Assembly (NCBI GenBank): GCA_019614645.1
Contig: JABWDB010000002.1
Span: forward strand, 27,827,501 to 27,891,500
Direction: 5' to 3'
DNA length: 64,000 bases
From: Stratiolaelaps scimitus
Lineage: Eukaryota > Arthropoda > Arachnida > Mesostigmata > Laelapidae
Below the pieces are notes generated by a model that worked only from the letters and a program-made list of their open reading frames with translations, was not told the DNA's origin and made no database searches. Every line of letters starts with the position of its first letter. Position 1 is the first letter of the stretch. This document shows positions 36,311 to 49,800 of this stretch, in pieces. The translations under genes were made by a program, and so were the position numbers.

Positions 36311-39300
36311 CCAAGCCATGCATTCGCGTGAGCCTCATCGAAGCTCTGCGCGCCACCTGAAATACATATAAGCACGACCGACCTGCCCCGTATTATCATA
36401 ACTTTTCGCTAGCAGTCCTGTTGTTGTCCTTGTTCCTATCACCAGTCATTCGTTAGGTAGTCAGTGTAATTGTGCACTTCGACTAGTAGTAAACAAGCTA
36501 ACTTGCGATGTACCCGTTCATGATGCCAGATACAGAGGGTATATCTTTACACCGATCTAGCAAATCCGCTTAAGTGTAGCGGAACTGCTTATTCTCGGCG
36601 TTACTGAAAACTACAGAACCATATTCTGGTTAATATGTACATTGTATATATATGTATACATATATATATGTGCGTGTGTGTGTGTAAAATAATGCCAAAT
36701 ATGCTAAGAAATCGTTGTGCATAATATAGCTTTGATAAAACATATTGATTCGTTTTCTTCGGTAAAGATATGGGCGCTCACCATATCTGATTCTCTTTGT
36801 AGATTCTCATGAAACAAGAAGGCAACGACGCTTGTCTAAACCTTCTCTCAGTTTGTATTATTTTCAGTACGGCTAGGTAGTTTCTATGTAGAATATTGCG
36901 AATGTCGTGAGTGTAGCATACGTGTTGTCTGTAGCAAGCTACATATTATATCATAAATTGTCGTTGACGAAGTGGAAGCAACACATAGGCAAATCATATC
37001 CGCAGTCCAATAAGAACAAGAAACTTCCCTAGTTTAATATCTGAGACAAGAAATACTCATTTTTGTCACACCATCATTGAAGTAACAACAATCAATCATT
37101 ACTAAGTATCAACAATCCAGTACATTTTAACAACAGGTGTCAAAGCATTTCTCTATCTTATATAGTTTGGGTATTATATCTCTCAGTTCCAAATTACGTT
37201 TAGTGGTTACACATTAAAATACAGGTAAATACTTACGCGACCATAGGTAAGTAAAGCATGCTGACAGACTAATCAAAGCAAATGATCTAAAGATCTGTTC
37301 AAGATCGTATATATTTGTGCACATACAATTTTAGAAGCTTGGGGTATTTCGCAGCGTTACTAGTGATTTAGAAAGATACGGGAATGCTTGCAATGTCGTA
37401 AGCGTGAGTTAATCTGCGATCTATCATATATTTCGAATACATACCACACGCGTTGCCAGACGATTGCATCCGATCTTAACCCACTATGAACTACAATAAT
37501 AAAATATACAATAATGAGTGAAACGAACTAAATCAGAGAGTGCGGGTAATTACTAAATTATTAATAATTATTAATTACTACCATCACTCTAAAACAATAT
37601 ATGTCGGAGAGATCTAGTTTGAACTTTTTTTTGCACAACTGAAGACGTTCTTATGGTCTTAGATGACTGTGAACTCTAATATCCTTAATCGAGTTGAAGC
37701 AACGTCAAGTTTAGGAGCTTGGCGAGACAAGGCGGTGCAGATACGAAATTGTTAAACATATCATCGACATTTTGACATCGAACGAAAAATGAGGTGCCGC
37801 AGTGCTAGTAGCAGGTCCGCTTCTATTGGCTCATTTATCCGCCTTCGAAGATCCGTAGCCTGTTTCTGCATTACATGTTTATCGGCAGTTACTATACGGG
37901 TTCCATGTTCTGATATACTGCCGTGCAGCCAATCCTGGAAGGGAGTTTGTTTTCATAGAGGTTAAAGGTAAATCCTCTATGGACACCAGGCTTCACAACT
38001 AAAGTATTTGCCTGGTAGTATCAGACTCCTACTGACTAAACCCAGAATTGATTTTGACTTGGGGCACTGACCGGGAGTGTCAAAAGTATTACTTCAGTCA
38101 GGGAAGGAGGTTGGTATCCGTATATTGTAACTAACATCCCGTTGTGCTGTATGCCTAGAATTACCATAATTTCACTATACACACCAAACGAAACACATCC
38201 TAACAAGGGAGTTCCATTATAAGGAGGTAATGTCACCATGTCGTTGAGATAAATTGTTTAATGCGCCAATATGATTTGCTAGACAAAGCTACAACGTAAC
38301 ATACTTGAAGACTTTTGGGATGGAAGACGGCAAAGGCTCTGATTGAAAAGCCACTTATCTATAAAAAAAGTCAAAACTGCTCTAAAACTATAAATCGTTT
38401 GACGCAGCAACCCACCCAGGTACATGACGCCACGCTATTGGTGGATATAAAAGAACCACACGTTGGCTACATGCAAGTGATGGACGGTGACACGAAATGG
38501 AGGGCCTACCCTTGGTAAGCTTTCCGTTGACGTGTTGGCACTTGGCCAAAAACTCTGCCTTTCTTCGCATTACCACTTGCCCTTTCCCCCAAACCCCTCA
38601 ACCACCTCTCTCCTTACCATTTTGGCAACGTCTGAAAAGACGCATGGTGCATTTCGGTTTCGCGCAAATCTGAAAGCGGTATCTACCAATGGTATAATAA
38701 TATATTTATCTAAAATACTATATTTTTCACTGCTTGAATGGTCAGCCCGAGTGCAACTTTTGCACTGCTTTTGGTCTGGCAAAATGGCGCTCTTCTTTAC
38801 TTTAATGATTAAGGCCAATCTAGCATGTATTGAGAAAATTTCTAAAATGGCAAACACGCGGTAAAACTTTCTTGAAAAAAAATGAGTGCGATTCTAAAAA
38901 GGGTAAAATGTCCCTTCGAGGTCACCAATAGATTCTGCATTATCTAGTCACATGGCTGACTACACTGTCAGCAGAAATATAGAGGTTTATCTTCGTCGTA
39001 CACGATCCTCCCTCGTGAGCCTGACTCGTCCATCACAGTCGGTGTGGTTGTTGTTGTATGATAATATGGTATCATCTGCGCTGACATGTGCAGGAGTCCA
39101 CTCTGCTGGACTATCGATAAGTGAACGAAAGAAATTGCCCGGCTATTTTCTAACGGTGTTTCAACAATGAACGTACGTAGACCGCAAGCAACTATGTATA
39201 TAGACACGTATTTATTATAAGGATATTAATAAAGATATTTCAGGGGATTTCAGGGGATCACTATTCATAAACACCGTGCGTATCCGTAACCGACTGTAGA

Positions 39301-39599
39301 CTTTTTCCGGTCTGTGTCACAACGCTATGAGTGTCCAAGAAGTGCTCATTCACCAAGGCAGTCACGTGATGTCCTATGCCTTCCAGGGAATGATAAGAGG
39401 GAATTTTTCAAACATTTATATTATTAGGGTTGATTCAAGCAAAGCCGGCCGATTTTCAAAAATACGTCTGCAATTATGGCTGCGTTGTTTTAAAACAAAA
39501 CTAGGAGTGGGTTCACACACATGTGTTGAAAACCTGTGGACGTAAACCTGGTGTAAATGCGAATTTTGACCAATGAATTTTAAGGAAAAATCCAGACGT

Positions 39600-40510
39600 G
39601 AATATCTTTCGAAGAAGAACATCGTGTTATCAAATTCGACTTTTTACCAGACCACAGCGCTGTCTTAATTTACTCAAATTTGGTGAAATTATTAAGCCGA
39701 GAGTCCATATGCTTTCACGGGAAATGTATGGAAATGGTGTGCGAAGTTTCAGGCAGAAGGGAGAGACAAGCTGCCGAAATGCAATTGGAGGTGATCGAAG
39801 GGATTCTAAATAACGAAAAAAAGTGGTAAACAAATCGAGAGTGTTGCTAGTGTTCAAGCCACCAGTTCTTGCTCTCGCTTGCGAGGCATACACAACTGTC
39901 ATACACCATAGTTCAGCGGATCGTCAAGGACGATTTTTGCATGAAGAAGATCCTGGTCAACTGGATGTAACGCAAATTGCGGCCGGAACAGGAATATTTC
40001 CACGTTTGTTTTGCTATAGGCAGGCCTTACGCTATTATTCTACGATGAAACTGACACTGGAACATTGAACCTGAAGCACTTTCTCATGATTGATGAGACA
40101 TGGATCGGATTGCACATGCGGCCTCACATGAACCAGCGTCGCCAATATTTGTACCCAGGTGAAACAGCTGAACCGAAGACGTGTGAACAAATTCACAACG
40201 GCAACAGAACGCTGATTATAGCCGTGGATTTTTACGGAATCGCCTTCCATCGGCTCCTACCTCCGAAAACGGCTGTCACCGGAGAGGTGAATAAGAACTT
40301 TTTTGGCAGCGAATCTGGATACGTGGCCTGCCGCAAACAAGTATACGCGTGCGTCGTTCCTCTACGATAACGCTCATCCGCACACAGCAACTGTCACTGA
40401 GGAGTTTTTGGCCGGGAAGGGAATCTTGGGAAGTTATGGAGTCAACCCGCATATTCTCCTTATATAAACCCGCTAGAATTCTGTTGTTTTGGACTGTAGT
40501 TGAAGAGTAC
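39600..40510 (+). pseudogene. Broken Tc1/mariner-family transposase
   Basis: Fragments in different frames show mariner-family transposase blocks in order: a weak helix-turn-helix region (39690-39960), then IDETWIGL near 40092-40115 with the first catalytic Asp, PGETAEPK and AVTGE further on, YDNAHPHTA near 40365-40392 with the second Asp, and YSPYINPLEF near 40452-40482 where the third Asp of the usual SPD is a Tyr. At least two frameshifts (about 40330-40360 and 40440-40455) and in-frame stops separate them, so no active enzyme is encoded. Recognition is from the family's conserved blocks. Confidence 0.7.
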
Positions 40511-40517
40511 ACTGAGG

Positions 40518-40709
40518 GCTACCAACTCACCAAAATTGGAACGAATTCGAGTAGGTACCAGGAGAAATAGTATATGACCTCTCGCGCGGAGGTCATATAA
40601 AGAGCGTGCAAGAGCTACCTGAGCAGTGGCAAGTGTAATAAATTTTCAAGGGTCATACAATTTCTCGTGGTATCTACTCGAATTCGCTCAACTTTTGGTG
40701 AGTTGGGAG
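40518..40709. repeat. Imperfect ~60-bp inverted repeat next to the mariner remnant
   Basis: The left arm 40518-40579 (CCAACTCACCAAAA, GAATTCGAGTAG, ACCAGGAGAAAT) and the right arm 40650-40709 are reverse complements with scattered mismatches. The 70-base spacer contains a smaller perfect-looking palindrome, TATGACCTC...GAGGTCATA, at 40573-40597. It could be a MITE or an inverted duplication of the transposase 3' end, since the left arm directly continues the transposase-like reading. Confidence 0.75.
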
Positions 40710-43700
40710 CCCCCGCTATCTCGGCTGGTAACGTTCTTCAGCACATAAAGACAAACACTTGTGTGATCTGAAACAGGATCAAAATTTCTCCGGTGCTGTT
40801 TTGTAGAAATTTCACACAGATCATCCTGCGACGATGTACCGGGGTTATTCCCGTTGAAGAATCCGAGTTAAACATTGATATCTTACGAAAAAAAATAATT
40901 GAGATGTTCATATGTAATGGGATACGTTTATAAAATATATAGACGTTTATACAAATAGGCCCACAATCTAAAATTCTACCAGGAAGGAGACGAACGGAAA
41001 AATTGCGTGTTAATTCCTCTGAAACTTTGATTCCCTTATGCATAATGAATATAAGCCATGTATAAGAAAAATGGCCATATCTAAAGAAATTTGAAAAACT
41101 GAACAAATATAATTTGGGAGCTGTACTGCTTATCCTCGTGTTTATTTCAACAATTCTTATAGTCGACTAGAAGACTTATTAAGACAAAAAAGTTGGGCAA
41201 TTATTTGCTGTCACCAATTATTTCTAAAAGCGTATGCAAGTCTTTTTAAGTTAAGGAATAACCAACGTATTGACTAATGATGGCATTAATTAAATTCGTG
41301 ACTGCCCATTAAGAGAGGAATAAAAAAAACTATTTTAGCATATAACCTCACGTGCGTAGTATAATTGCGCCAGCTGTGACATAACTGCGGTACATGTAAG
41401 ATGCAGAGTGTCTGAATGTTCGTCGGTGGGATGAAAAGCCATACAGTAAGTTGTTGCTCCCTGATACATAATCGTCAACCTCAGGAGCACTAGTGCTAAG
41501 TGAGTAAATCACGTTCGAACGATTCATCTCCTACCATAGACCTTATTCAAGGTTAATATATATATATATCTGTTTGTATTTCGCATCACATGCGTCACGT
41601 GCGACTTTATGCAGTTCCCGCAATTCTCTTTTAAATCATTTGCATCGTCAATAGAGCCACTAGAGAGTAGGTACAGTAGATGAAAGCGATGCACATGTAC
41701 ACATTAGAGATTCATCTTGGTAGGTTCCCATATGACAACAAATAATAAAATCGTTCGGCGCCGTGATCATTTGGTCTAGTAGTGATCGCGTTCGTTTGAA
41801 TCCGCCTATTATGGGAACAATGGCTATTTTACCAGTAACGTCCAAATACCAAATAAATAGTGGTGTCAAAATGACATCTCAACGACTAACGACAGCTGTA
41901 ATCATTTAGAGGTTGACACACGACACACACTTCGATACTACAGTACTCGATGGCTATAACACTCACAAGAGCGGAGACCTCCTCTCTGTGACCTTTGTTT
42001 GCATAAGCCAACAATGCGTTTGTTCTCTAACGCTCGTTGTATATATATATGGTGTATGTATAGGATAACAGCCTGCATCCCAACAGGCTTATCACTCTAC
42101 CCACTCTGATTGGTGCTCACCATTTTTAGGACGCTTAGCATGGATGGGATGGACATAGATTGATGGCGACGCTTCTTTAAAGTCATTGTCCGTATAACGT
42201 TTGGGAGTGATATAATACGCCATCACCTTGCTTTGCGAAGATTTTGATAACAGCTGGATGTGTATATAGCTATATGCCCTCTTCGATCCTATGGCAAAAT
42301 GGGCAATATGCTCCACTGCTTGTTGAGTCTGTCAGAGACATTTTAATGAGTTTCTCGTATGCACGTCTATGACCCTCGACGACATCGTCGTTCTGTTTCA
42401 GAGCCAACCCTCAAAATTGTACCAACTACTGAAGTAGTTTCCAGTGGCGTCTAAAGAAAAACAAGAAACAAAAGTATGGAGTGCTCTTTCTGGTACGTGC
42501 TTACGACGTGCCTTGTTATCTGTGACTATTATTGTTATTGATATTGAGAACAGTCACTGTTGCTGTATGCACCGCCCATTGGCACCAGTTTAGCTAGAAA
42601 CAAAACGGGTGGGACGGCCAAATTATCAGTAACTAGGCCGCCGATGTCGGTCTCATCATGATGGAGAGCCCCCATTTGGGCGGGACTCCCGGGGTGCCCC
42701 TTATCAGAGACCTCGTAGAGAAGGTTATACGATCACATAGAAGCGACAACGATTTAAACTAACGCGCCATTGACTTCTAGACATTTGGCACATGATCTCT
42801 GATTCTGTTAAAATCAAAGTATTATTCATGCAATCACGGAGCAGTTATGTTGTCCGTGTGATAGGCACAATGCAGTGTCCAAAGAAGATCAAATAAACTT
42901 CTATCAAACAGAAGCCACAGCTGTGCAAAGTTCGTCGTATAGGCGTTACGTCTGGCTATCGGCAGGACAAACATATTGAAATTTTCAGTCGTTCGACCTA
43001 GCAAAAGTATTCAGTTCATTCAGCGGCGTAAAATTTGAAAGTTGGCTCAGCTTGCAGTTGGTACAATACACCCCTCATGGTCATAAAATAGATACCAGGC
43101 TCACTAAACCGAACCACATGTCCCTTTGTATCGCTCAATGGTGTACGCCCCTTTTTATAGAGGGTTAGAGACGTGATGAGACCAGGAAGTGCATTCGCGC
43201 CCAGAAACGTGCACAACAAACGGACACATACAGCACATAAGCCATCAGGTTTGTGCTACTACCACAGTTGGCGCTGCTGCTGTTGCCGTAATACAATCTA
43301 TGTATACTATATACTGCAATGGCCATCAAACACATCAGGTATCAAGCCGTACGCGGTAATAAATATTCGGACAGCGCGACAGTCTCTTATTGCTTAGGGC
43401 CGTGAATCACGGCGTGGGATAGTGTCTGGGTGCACTTGATCCGTAATCATCTACCGAATGATTAGAGCGGCTAACCTGGACACCACTATTTAGGACAACA
43501 GTCAAAGGCGTACTTTTCTGAATATAAATATTGATTGATATTCATTCGAGATGAGGGCTGGCGCCTGCTATCGTTTGTGCATAACAACGTTAACGTACCT
43601 TGGAACTGAACTTACTAGTAACAACTACCATTAGTTTATATATTGCAAATTTCAATGTTTATAAATTGAAACATAATAGTAACAGGTAAGCCCTTTATTT

Positions 43701-46481
43701 TTAGAGTAGCTCTGGGGAGTGCTGAGAGGTTTCAGCCCGTACACCGCTGTGGCGAACGGCTCACGCAGCTCTGAGATATAGGCGTATTTAGATGCAGTAT
43801 TTTTTTCTACAAGATCTGATTTCCTATTTATTTGTTTAGCTAAGTAGATAAGGTACGACAAGGTTAAGCTTTGCGAAACTCTGAACAACCCAAATAAAAA
43901 AGAAAATATCTTATGCGAGACTTATGATTTTCAGCAAAATCCAAGGAAAATGTTGTAGAAGCAAACAATATATTGACCTAAGCAAGAAACAGAGGCGGAA
44001 TGACTAATAACATAGTTAGTACAATAATTATAACTAATTGTCATGTAGTAATTTGATAGTGCTAATATAATGTCTCAACATAGGGGTCGATATGCGATCA
44101 GTTCCGATGATATGCGATTACATTGGCAACATACGGATGACGTTGACCGCGTAACGGTCCGCAAAAACCTCAGCAAGTGATGCATCCAACGAGAGAGAGC
44201 ATAACAGATAACAGGAAGGAAACGAATCATTGCGTTACTGAGTAGGAATGACAGAAAATCAAATGACTAGATATAATGAAACGAATGAGCGTAATGTTCT
44301 TCAAAAAAGTAGAGAAGAAGTTTAACATTATGATGCATATAATAATCGATTTTAACGTTTATCCGTTTTTTTCCGCCCTATTGATTTCTGGTCTCAATTT
44401 ACTACACGCGTAGGCCAGTGCTGTTGCTTCAGAGTTTATAGTCTTATCAAATTGAGTTGTATAAAATACAATTTGTGTCCGCCAAACGTTTTGTCATTAT
44501 TACCGATTACACTCATTTTGACGTACACAGCAGTTGACAGACGATAACATCGCCCCGCAGGGTGTCGACGTCGAGTCTGTAACAAGCGCTCTGCTCGGAT
44601 TTAGGTTGCCGTATCTCCACTGTGGACATTGCCCTCTCCACGAAGCGTGGTGAGCAGTCCATCCGAGAGTCAGACCGTGCGCCCTCCGCTGGCTTATAAC
44701 AATATACAGGATATAAGGCAGCTATATAACGCAATGAATAGGTGTCAGATCCGTTCGTCTAACTTGTTCAATTTACACGCGGGATAGAGAGAGAGACGAA
44801 TATGGTGTTAATTCGACGGGATATACAAAGATTCGAGATAAAGTGAATCTACAACTAACATAGCTACTCGTACGGCATCTCTCGAATCGCCACGGCACAT
44901 CTGTCAGCTTCACGTGATCTTGAATGTGCTTAAGTTTTCTAAATTTATTTGTCACACAAAAATTGTTACAGTTGTACCAAAATACTGCTGGGATAAACGT
45001 ACAAACGAATACAGGCTACTACCGACCCAAGAGGTTCCAGCATTTCCTGGTGAAACGTGAGTGGTAACCGAGGAGCACAGGATATAGCGTCATACTTGAA
45101 CCAAAGGATTTTTGCTTTCAATCATGATTCGTGTTCCACTGCTTGTTTTCGGTGAGTGAAAACATTCATCTGTGGGATTGTTGAGTTAACTGCTGAGATT
45201 CTATTGTGCTAACTTGACGAGTTATTCACTTCGCGGATACTTTTGTGCAATCGTGATGTTTACATACTACCCACTTGTGACATCTTGTCAGAAGTCGGTA
45301 GTATGTGACGCCTCTCAATGATTTACGGACAGTGGTCGACTCACTGTAAAATACGAAAAATCCACCTAACTGAATCCATTTATCCCACAAGGTGGTGCAC
45401 TTTGGGTGATAGTTTTGCGTGGGTCTTCAGCTGAGTTACCTACTTAGTTCTCTTACCTGGCTCTCTGCTATGCACGAACAAGCAAGTTCACAGGTCAATC
45501 AAATTAAATCCGAGAAAGTATATCTTAAAATATTTTCCCTATACAGGACGCAAGTGTGAGAATTCAATGACCACCAATCGAAACGAGCCAGATTTATATA
45601 AACACCGACGGGCGGAAAAGTTCTATAGTTGTGGCGTGAAGATGTATGAAAAGCTAGGAATAATATTGTATGCCCGATCATGACTTAGGTTGGAAATTAG
45701 TTGAAATTAAAATATGCAGATGTCTTCAGTGAAGTTACCACTTGGCGGCAATTATTTCGTGCGTTGATAGAATTTCCTTCACCTTCCTATCTCCCATTAT
45801 TTGTGAAAATACTTCTCCTAAGGCTGTGCCAATTGCTCCCCCTCATCTAGTCATTCTTTCGTACGAAACTGAATAAAGCGTTTGTATACTAATAGATGTT
45901 GACAGTGTTTTATTCACGAGTCGGTTAATGTCTGGATGTCAAAACAAAAGAACAACCTCACAAGTTCATTCGAACATTAAGTATTTGAATACTAAAAAAC
46001 CGTTTTATTGTATCAAAAGTTTATTTGTACAGCTCACCTAATTGGTTTGCACAACGAATGCTCACTCTTGTGTTAAAATAAACGATTATACGTTGAAGTC
46101 AACGATAATAGAACAGCTTATTATTTCGTTAGCGAAATGTTGACCAACGAATGAACGAATTGCCATGGAGATTTGCAATACGATTAATTCATTAATTTAT
46201 TGTCCAGTTTCTTCAATCTCGTAAGGTAGATATTAAGCGGTTAATGTTCAAGAGCAGGCCGGCTGCAAAATGCAGCTCGTCCGCAGGTGCGCTAGTAGCG
46301 TCGAGTCGTTTTGATACACGTTGAATATTTATGTGTATGTATAGTGTAACACAAAGTAACTAGTAAGTTCCATTTAGGCTCTTAACACTACAGAGGTGCC
46401 TTGATGCCTATTTTAAGCTGGTGTTTTAATAACTGAACGGTCGAATATAAAGCTATAGCATTATCTTACTATTTAAGACTG

Positions 46482-46850
46482 ATGCGTTCCTTTTTCATCA
46501 AGTTATCCCTTTGGGTTCCTTCCGGATGTCAAACACGTCAGCGGTTAGCACGATTCTTGGGAACGCCAAAATCGACTAATAATAAATCCCGAAGCCAACT
46601 GCCTAGGTCAGATAAACCTGTCACCACATTAAAATATACTATAGATTTTATCATACTTCTTTGTTTTGTTTCAGCTCTATTGATTTCGAATAATGTTATG
46701 AGAAGCAGTTCTCTAAAGCTACTAAACACGGTGCGCGACGTCACAAAAACGGTCTCAAATCAGCTAAAAAGCACAATTGATAAAACTGTTGACAGACTCG
46801 GCGAAGTGACTTCACAAGATCCGGATGTATCATCAGTACTCAAAGGACCG
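46482..46850 (+). CDS. Lipase exon 1 (start uncertain)
   Basis: Open from ATG 46482. It includes the hydrophobic stretch IDFIILLCFVSALLIS and ends with DPDVSSVLKGP before GTGAGT. A pyrimidine-rich acceptor TTTGTTTTGTTTCAG ends at 46674, so the real exon could start there. Confidence 0.55.
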
Positions 46851-49800
46851 GTGAGTCTCATTCACTTTTATAGTTCCGTGGTGGCAGTGGTGGAATATTT
46901 GGCTAGACGCTGGCTTTCCTGAAAGCTGGCTGAAAACCCCGTGAAGAGACATATCTGTAGCATGATGGTTCTTCCGCAGACATATAGCAGAGTGAGTAGT
47001 ATAAATTAATCAATTAAAAATTAAATGAACAAGAAATATAAAACAGCCATGACCAGTCCAGATAGGACTGATCATCATTGAGCTGGAGTCTCCCATCAAA
47101 CATTGGAAGGATCTGCTTAAGCTATAAGCTAACGTACTACCGTAAAATAGAATTAGATTGAATATTGTTCAAATTTGAATGTAGATCGTTCACTATAGAA
47201 CAGCGCAGGCAAAAGCTCGAATCATTTCTAACATCTCAAAGCAATATATGGAAATATTAACTAAACTGCCGTCAAAAAACGGCTGGTTTAAATCCTGTAT
47301 GACTTATACATTCACAAGGATATGAATGAAAGCAGGACCAAGAAATGACATGCAGCATATTCAAGAGCCTGATGACCAACTCTCCGCGACAGACGAACTT
47401 CTACGTTCCTCTGAGAATTCATGGGATTTCCCCTTCCCATGGAAAACTTAGCCATGTTCACTTGAAAGAAAAAGATGGTGAAACGTTTCTCCCAATTCAG
47501 AGGTAGAAATTAATTACCTAATCTGTAGGATAAGAAAAATTTGATTCCAGGGAAGCATGCTTCAGCAGTTCGTCCCCTCTTCGAAAACTTGAGAAGCCAA
47601 TATAAATCAGGTTCCCAGAAATTATTCAATGGCATTTGACCGACGCAGAGCAGACTTATAGCAGTTATTTGATCGAGAAATAACAGTTTTCTAGAAAACT
47701 TCTTCGTCCCATAGTGTAAAGATAACGATAACATCAGTCAAGAAGATTTCGGGGCGACATATCAGTCAAGTGCCGTTTTGGAGAAACGAATAATTTCATA
47801 TTCTCGCATTTTTCGTATTTTGCCTATTCTTTGTGGTATGGTTCGAAATATGTTAGGTAAACTTATGAAAATGCCTAGCAGGGTAAAACAGTGCAAAATG
47901 TGATACATATAATATGGCAGGGTACTCAACAGTGCGAACAAGGCCCGACAGCCACTAGACTGATATTGCTGCTTTTTTAACACTTAACATGTACAGTTAC
48001 CAATTTCACACCTTCAAGCACTACCGCGCAAGGTGGTCGAAGAAGATTGTTATCCTTTCAATAAACATAGTTCATAACGCGGTTGAATATCCATTTTTCA
48101 TTAGTCCACGATGATATATAGGTCACTGGTTGTTCGTGCTGAATTCTCTTGTGAGCAAATGGTGACTGATGAAATAGTGTTCACATTATGGCTAATGAAA
48201 ATTACTGCTGTTGCAGGAAGTAGGCCATGGTCGCTTCTGTGGCACCTGCAACATGTTATGTTCATCAGTCTAGCGGCTTCTCTGATCAAAACTGTACGTG
48301 TGTGTATGTGTCAGTGAGATATATAAAACGAATGCAGCGCCATCAGGATTAGAGACACATTGTCAGCTGAGAGAGTCCGCCACAGGATTCAACAATTTTT
48401 TTCATCCAAAATTCAATTGCCGCTGCTGACGTCTTGTTGTTTATGCCACTCTGTGTGTGCTTCATATATATAACGTAGATTATTATGAATTAGGGATAGA
48501 GGCGACCGATCTTAATGGCGAATTGAGCGCCTCCACCTGCTCCTGATGAATAACAGATTTGGATGCTTCTATCTTTATCTTTATGCTATTACAATAACAA
48601 TTAATTGGTCTATTCAAAAACTTCTCCAAAATCAACAATTAGCCTACAGATCTGGTTGGATCGATTCTACCAAATGAATGTTCACATCTAAACAAGTAGA
48701 TTCTACAGCATTTCTACACTCGCTCTCGTAACATGTTTCTCTCGGCCCCACAAGAACAGAATGTATTATCTTCGAGCATTGTTTTATGCACAGTTACGAC
48801 ACATTATATAAATTCATTCTGTTGTAGGTGCTTTTTCGGATCTCTCTACAGACTGTTTCTATTATATGAATCAAAGATGCTTAGATTTAGTTCATATGTA
48901 GGCGGGCAGGTGATCCAATTGTTGATATTTGAGATTCATCTTATGCAACGATCGTTGGTTGAATCGAATCGCCATCACGAGCAGTAAGCGCTTATCCTAA
49001 TTGAGTCTGCACATTGTATCAATGCATTGTTATATAATGCGATCATCTGTTCTTCCTATTCGGAACATTTGCGATCGTATCTGTGACGATTACTTCAACC
49101 GGTGTAATGCCAACGATAATGATTTCACTTATGACTTAAATCTAGCACACAACAACTCAGTTAACGAATTTGCACTGAAATGATCTCTTTATCTAAAAAT
49201 ATCTATCAAGGATGAGCAAGTTCAACAGGCTCCGAGTTTTGATAAGTGTATATATGGGTGTTTTTTTTGGTCATAAACAAAAATAAAAAGAACATTTTTA
49301 AGATGAGCAATTATTGTATATGCAGATACTTCTGGTGAATACTGAAATTTCTCTATGCTATTAACCCTACCATATGACTGAAGCAATCCCAATACTGGCC
49401 TTTATGTGAGATAAATCTCATGGCGCTGCAAGTGACATCTAGAATTCGGTCAATGTCAAGAAATTGCTGAGGCGTCAACTCGTTTCCAAGCCCTACACGT
49501 CGTGGTTGGCAAGGTGGTGGCTTACCTATCTCGCCCAAACAGTAATTAGGATCATGTACGAAGAAAACGTGATTTTTAAAACAAGTGATTCTCAAAATTG
49601 GAAGTGTTAACCTATGGAACATTAAATTGAAAATGTCCTATGCTTGAACTCTTAAAACTACATTACAGGGTGCGTACGTGCGCAGTTACGGGTACGACTA
49701 CCATGAGTTCAACGTGACCACAACAGATGGCGTCATTCTAAGTGTATTTCGAGTCAGAAATCCCCGCGTCTACAACAACCGTTCTATACCAGTGATTATG

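Larger units (their letters stand above)
32906..46481. other. Intergenic region with decayed mobile elements
   Basis: No complete gene recognised. It contains SINE-like copies (about 34395-34520 and 34850-35035), a trinucleotide-rich GC island (35400-36310), a broken mariner-like element (about 39600-40510) and an inverted repeat (40518-40709). The remaining open frames are short and unrecognised. Confidence 0.6.

Noticed and set aside
40738..41106. 122-codon minus-strand frame beside the mariner remnant
   Set aside because: No recognised protein; perhaps non-coding transposon DNA, but I cannot show it.
44534..44653. Possible terminal exon of 39 codons after ACAGCAG
   Set aside because: Weak acceptor, short, no upstream partner, and the antisense frame is equally open.
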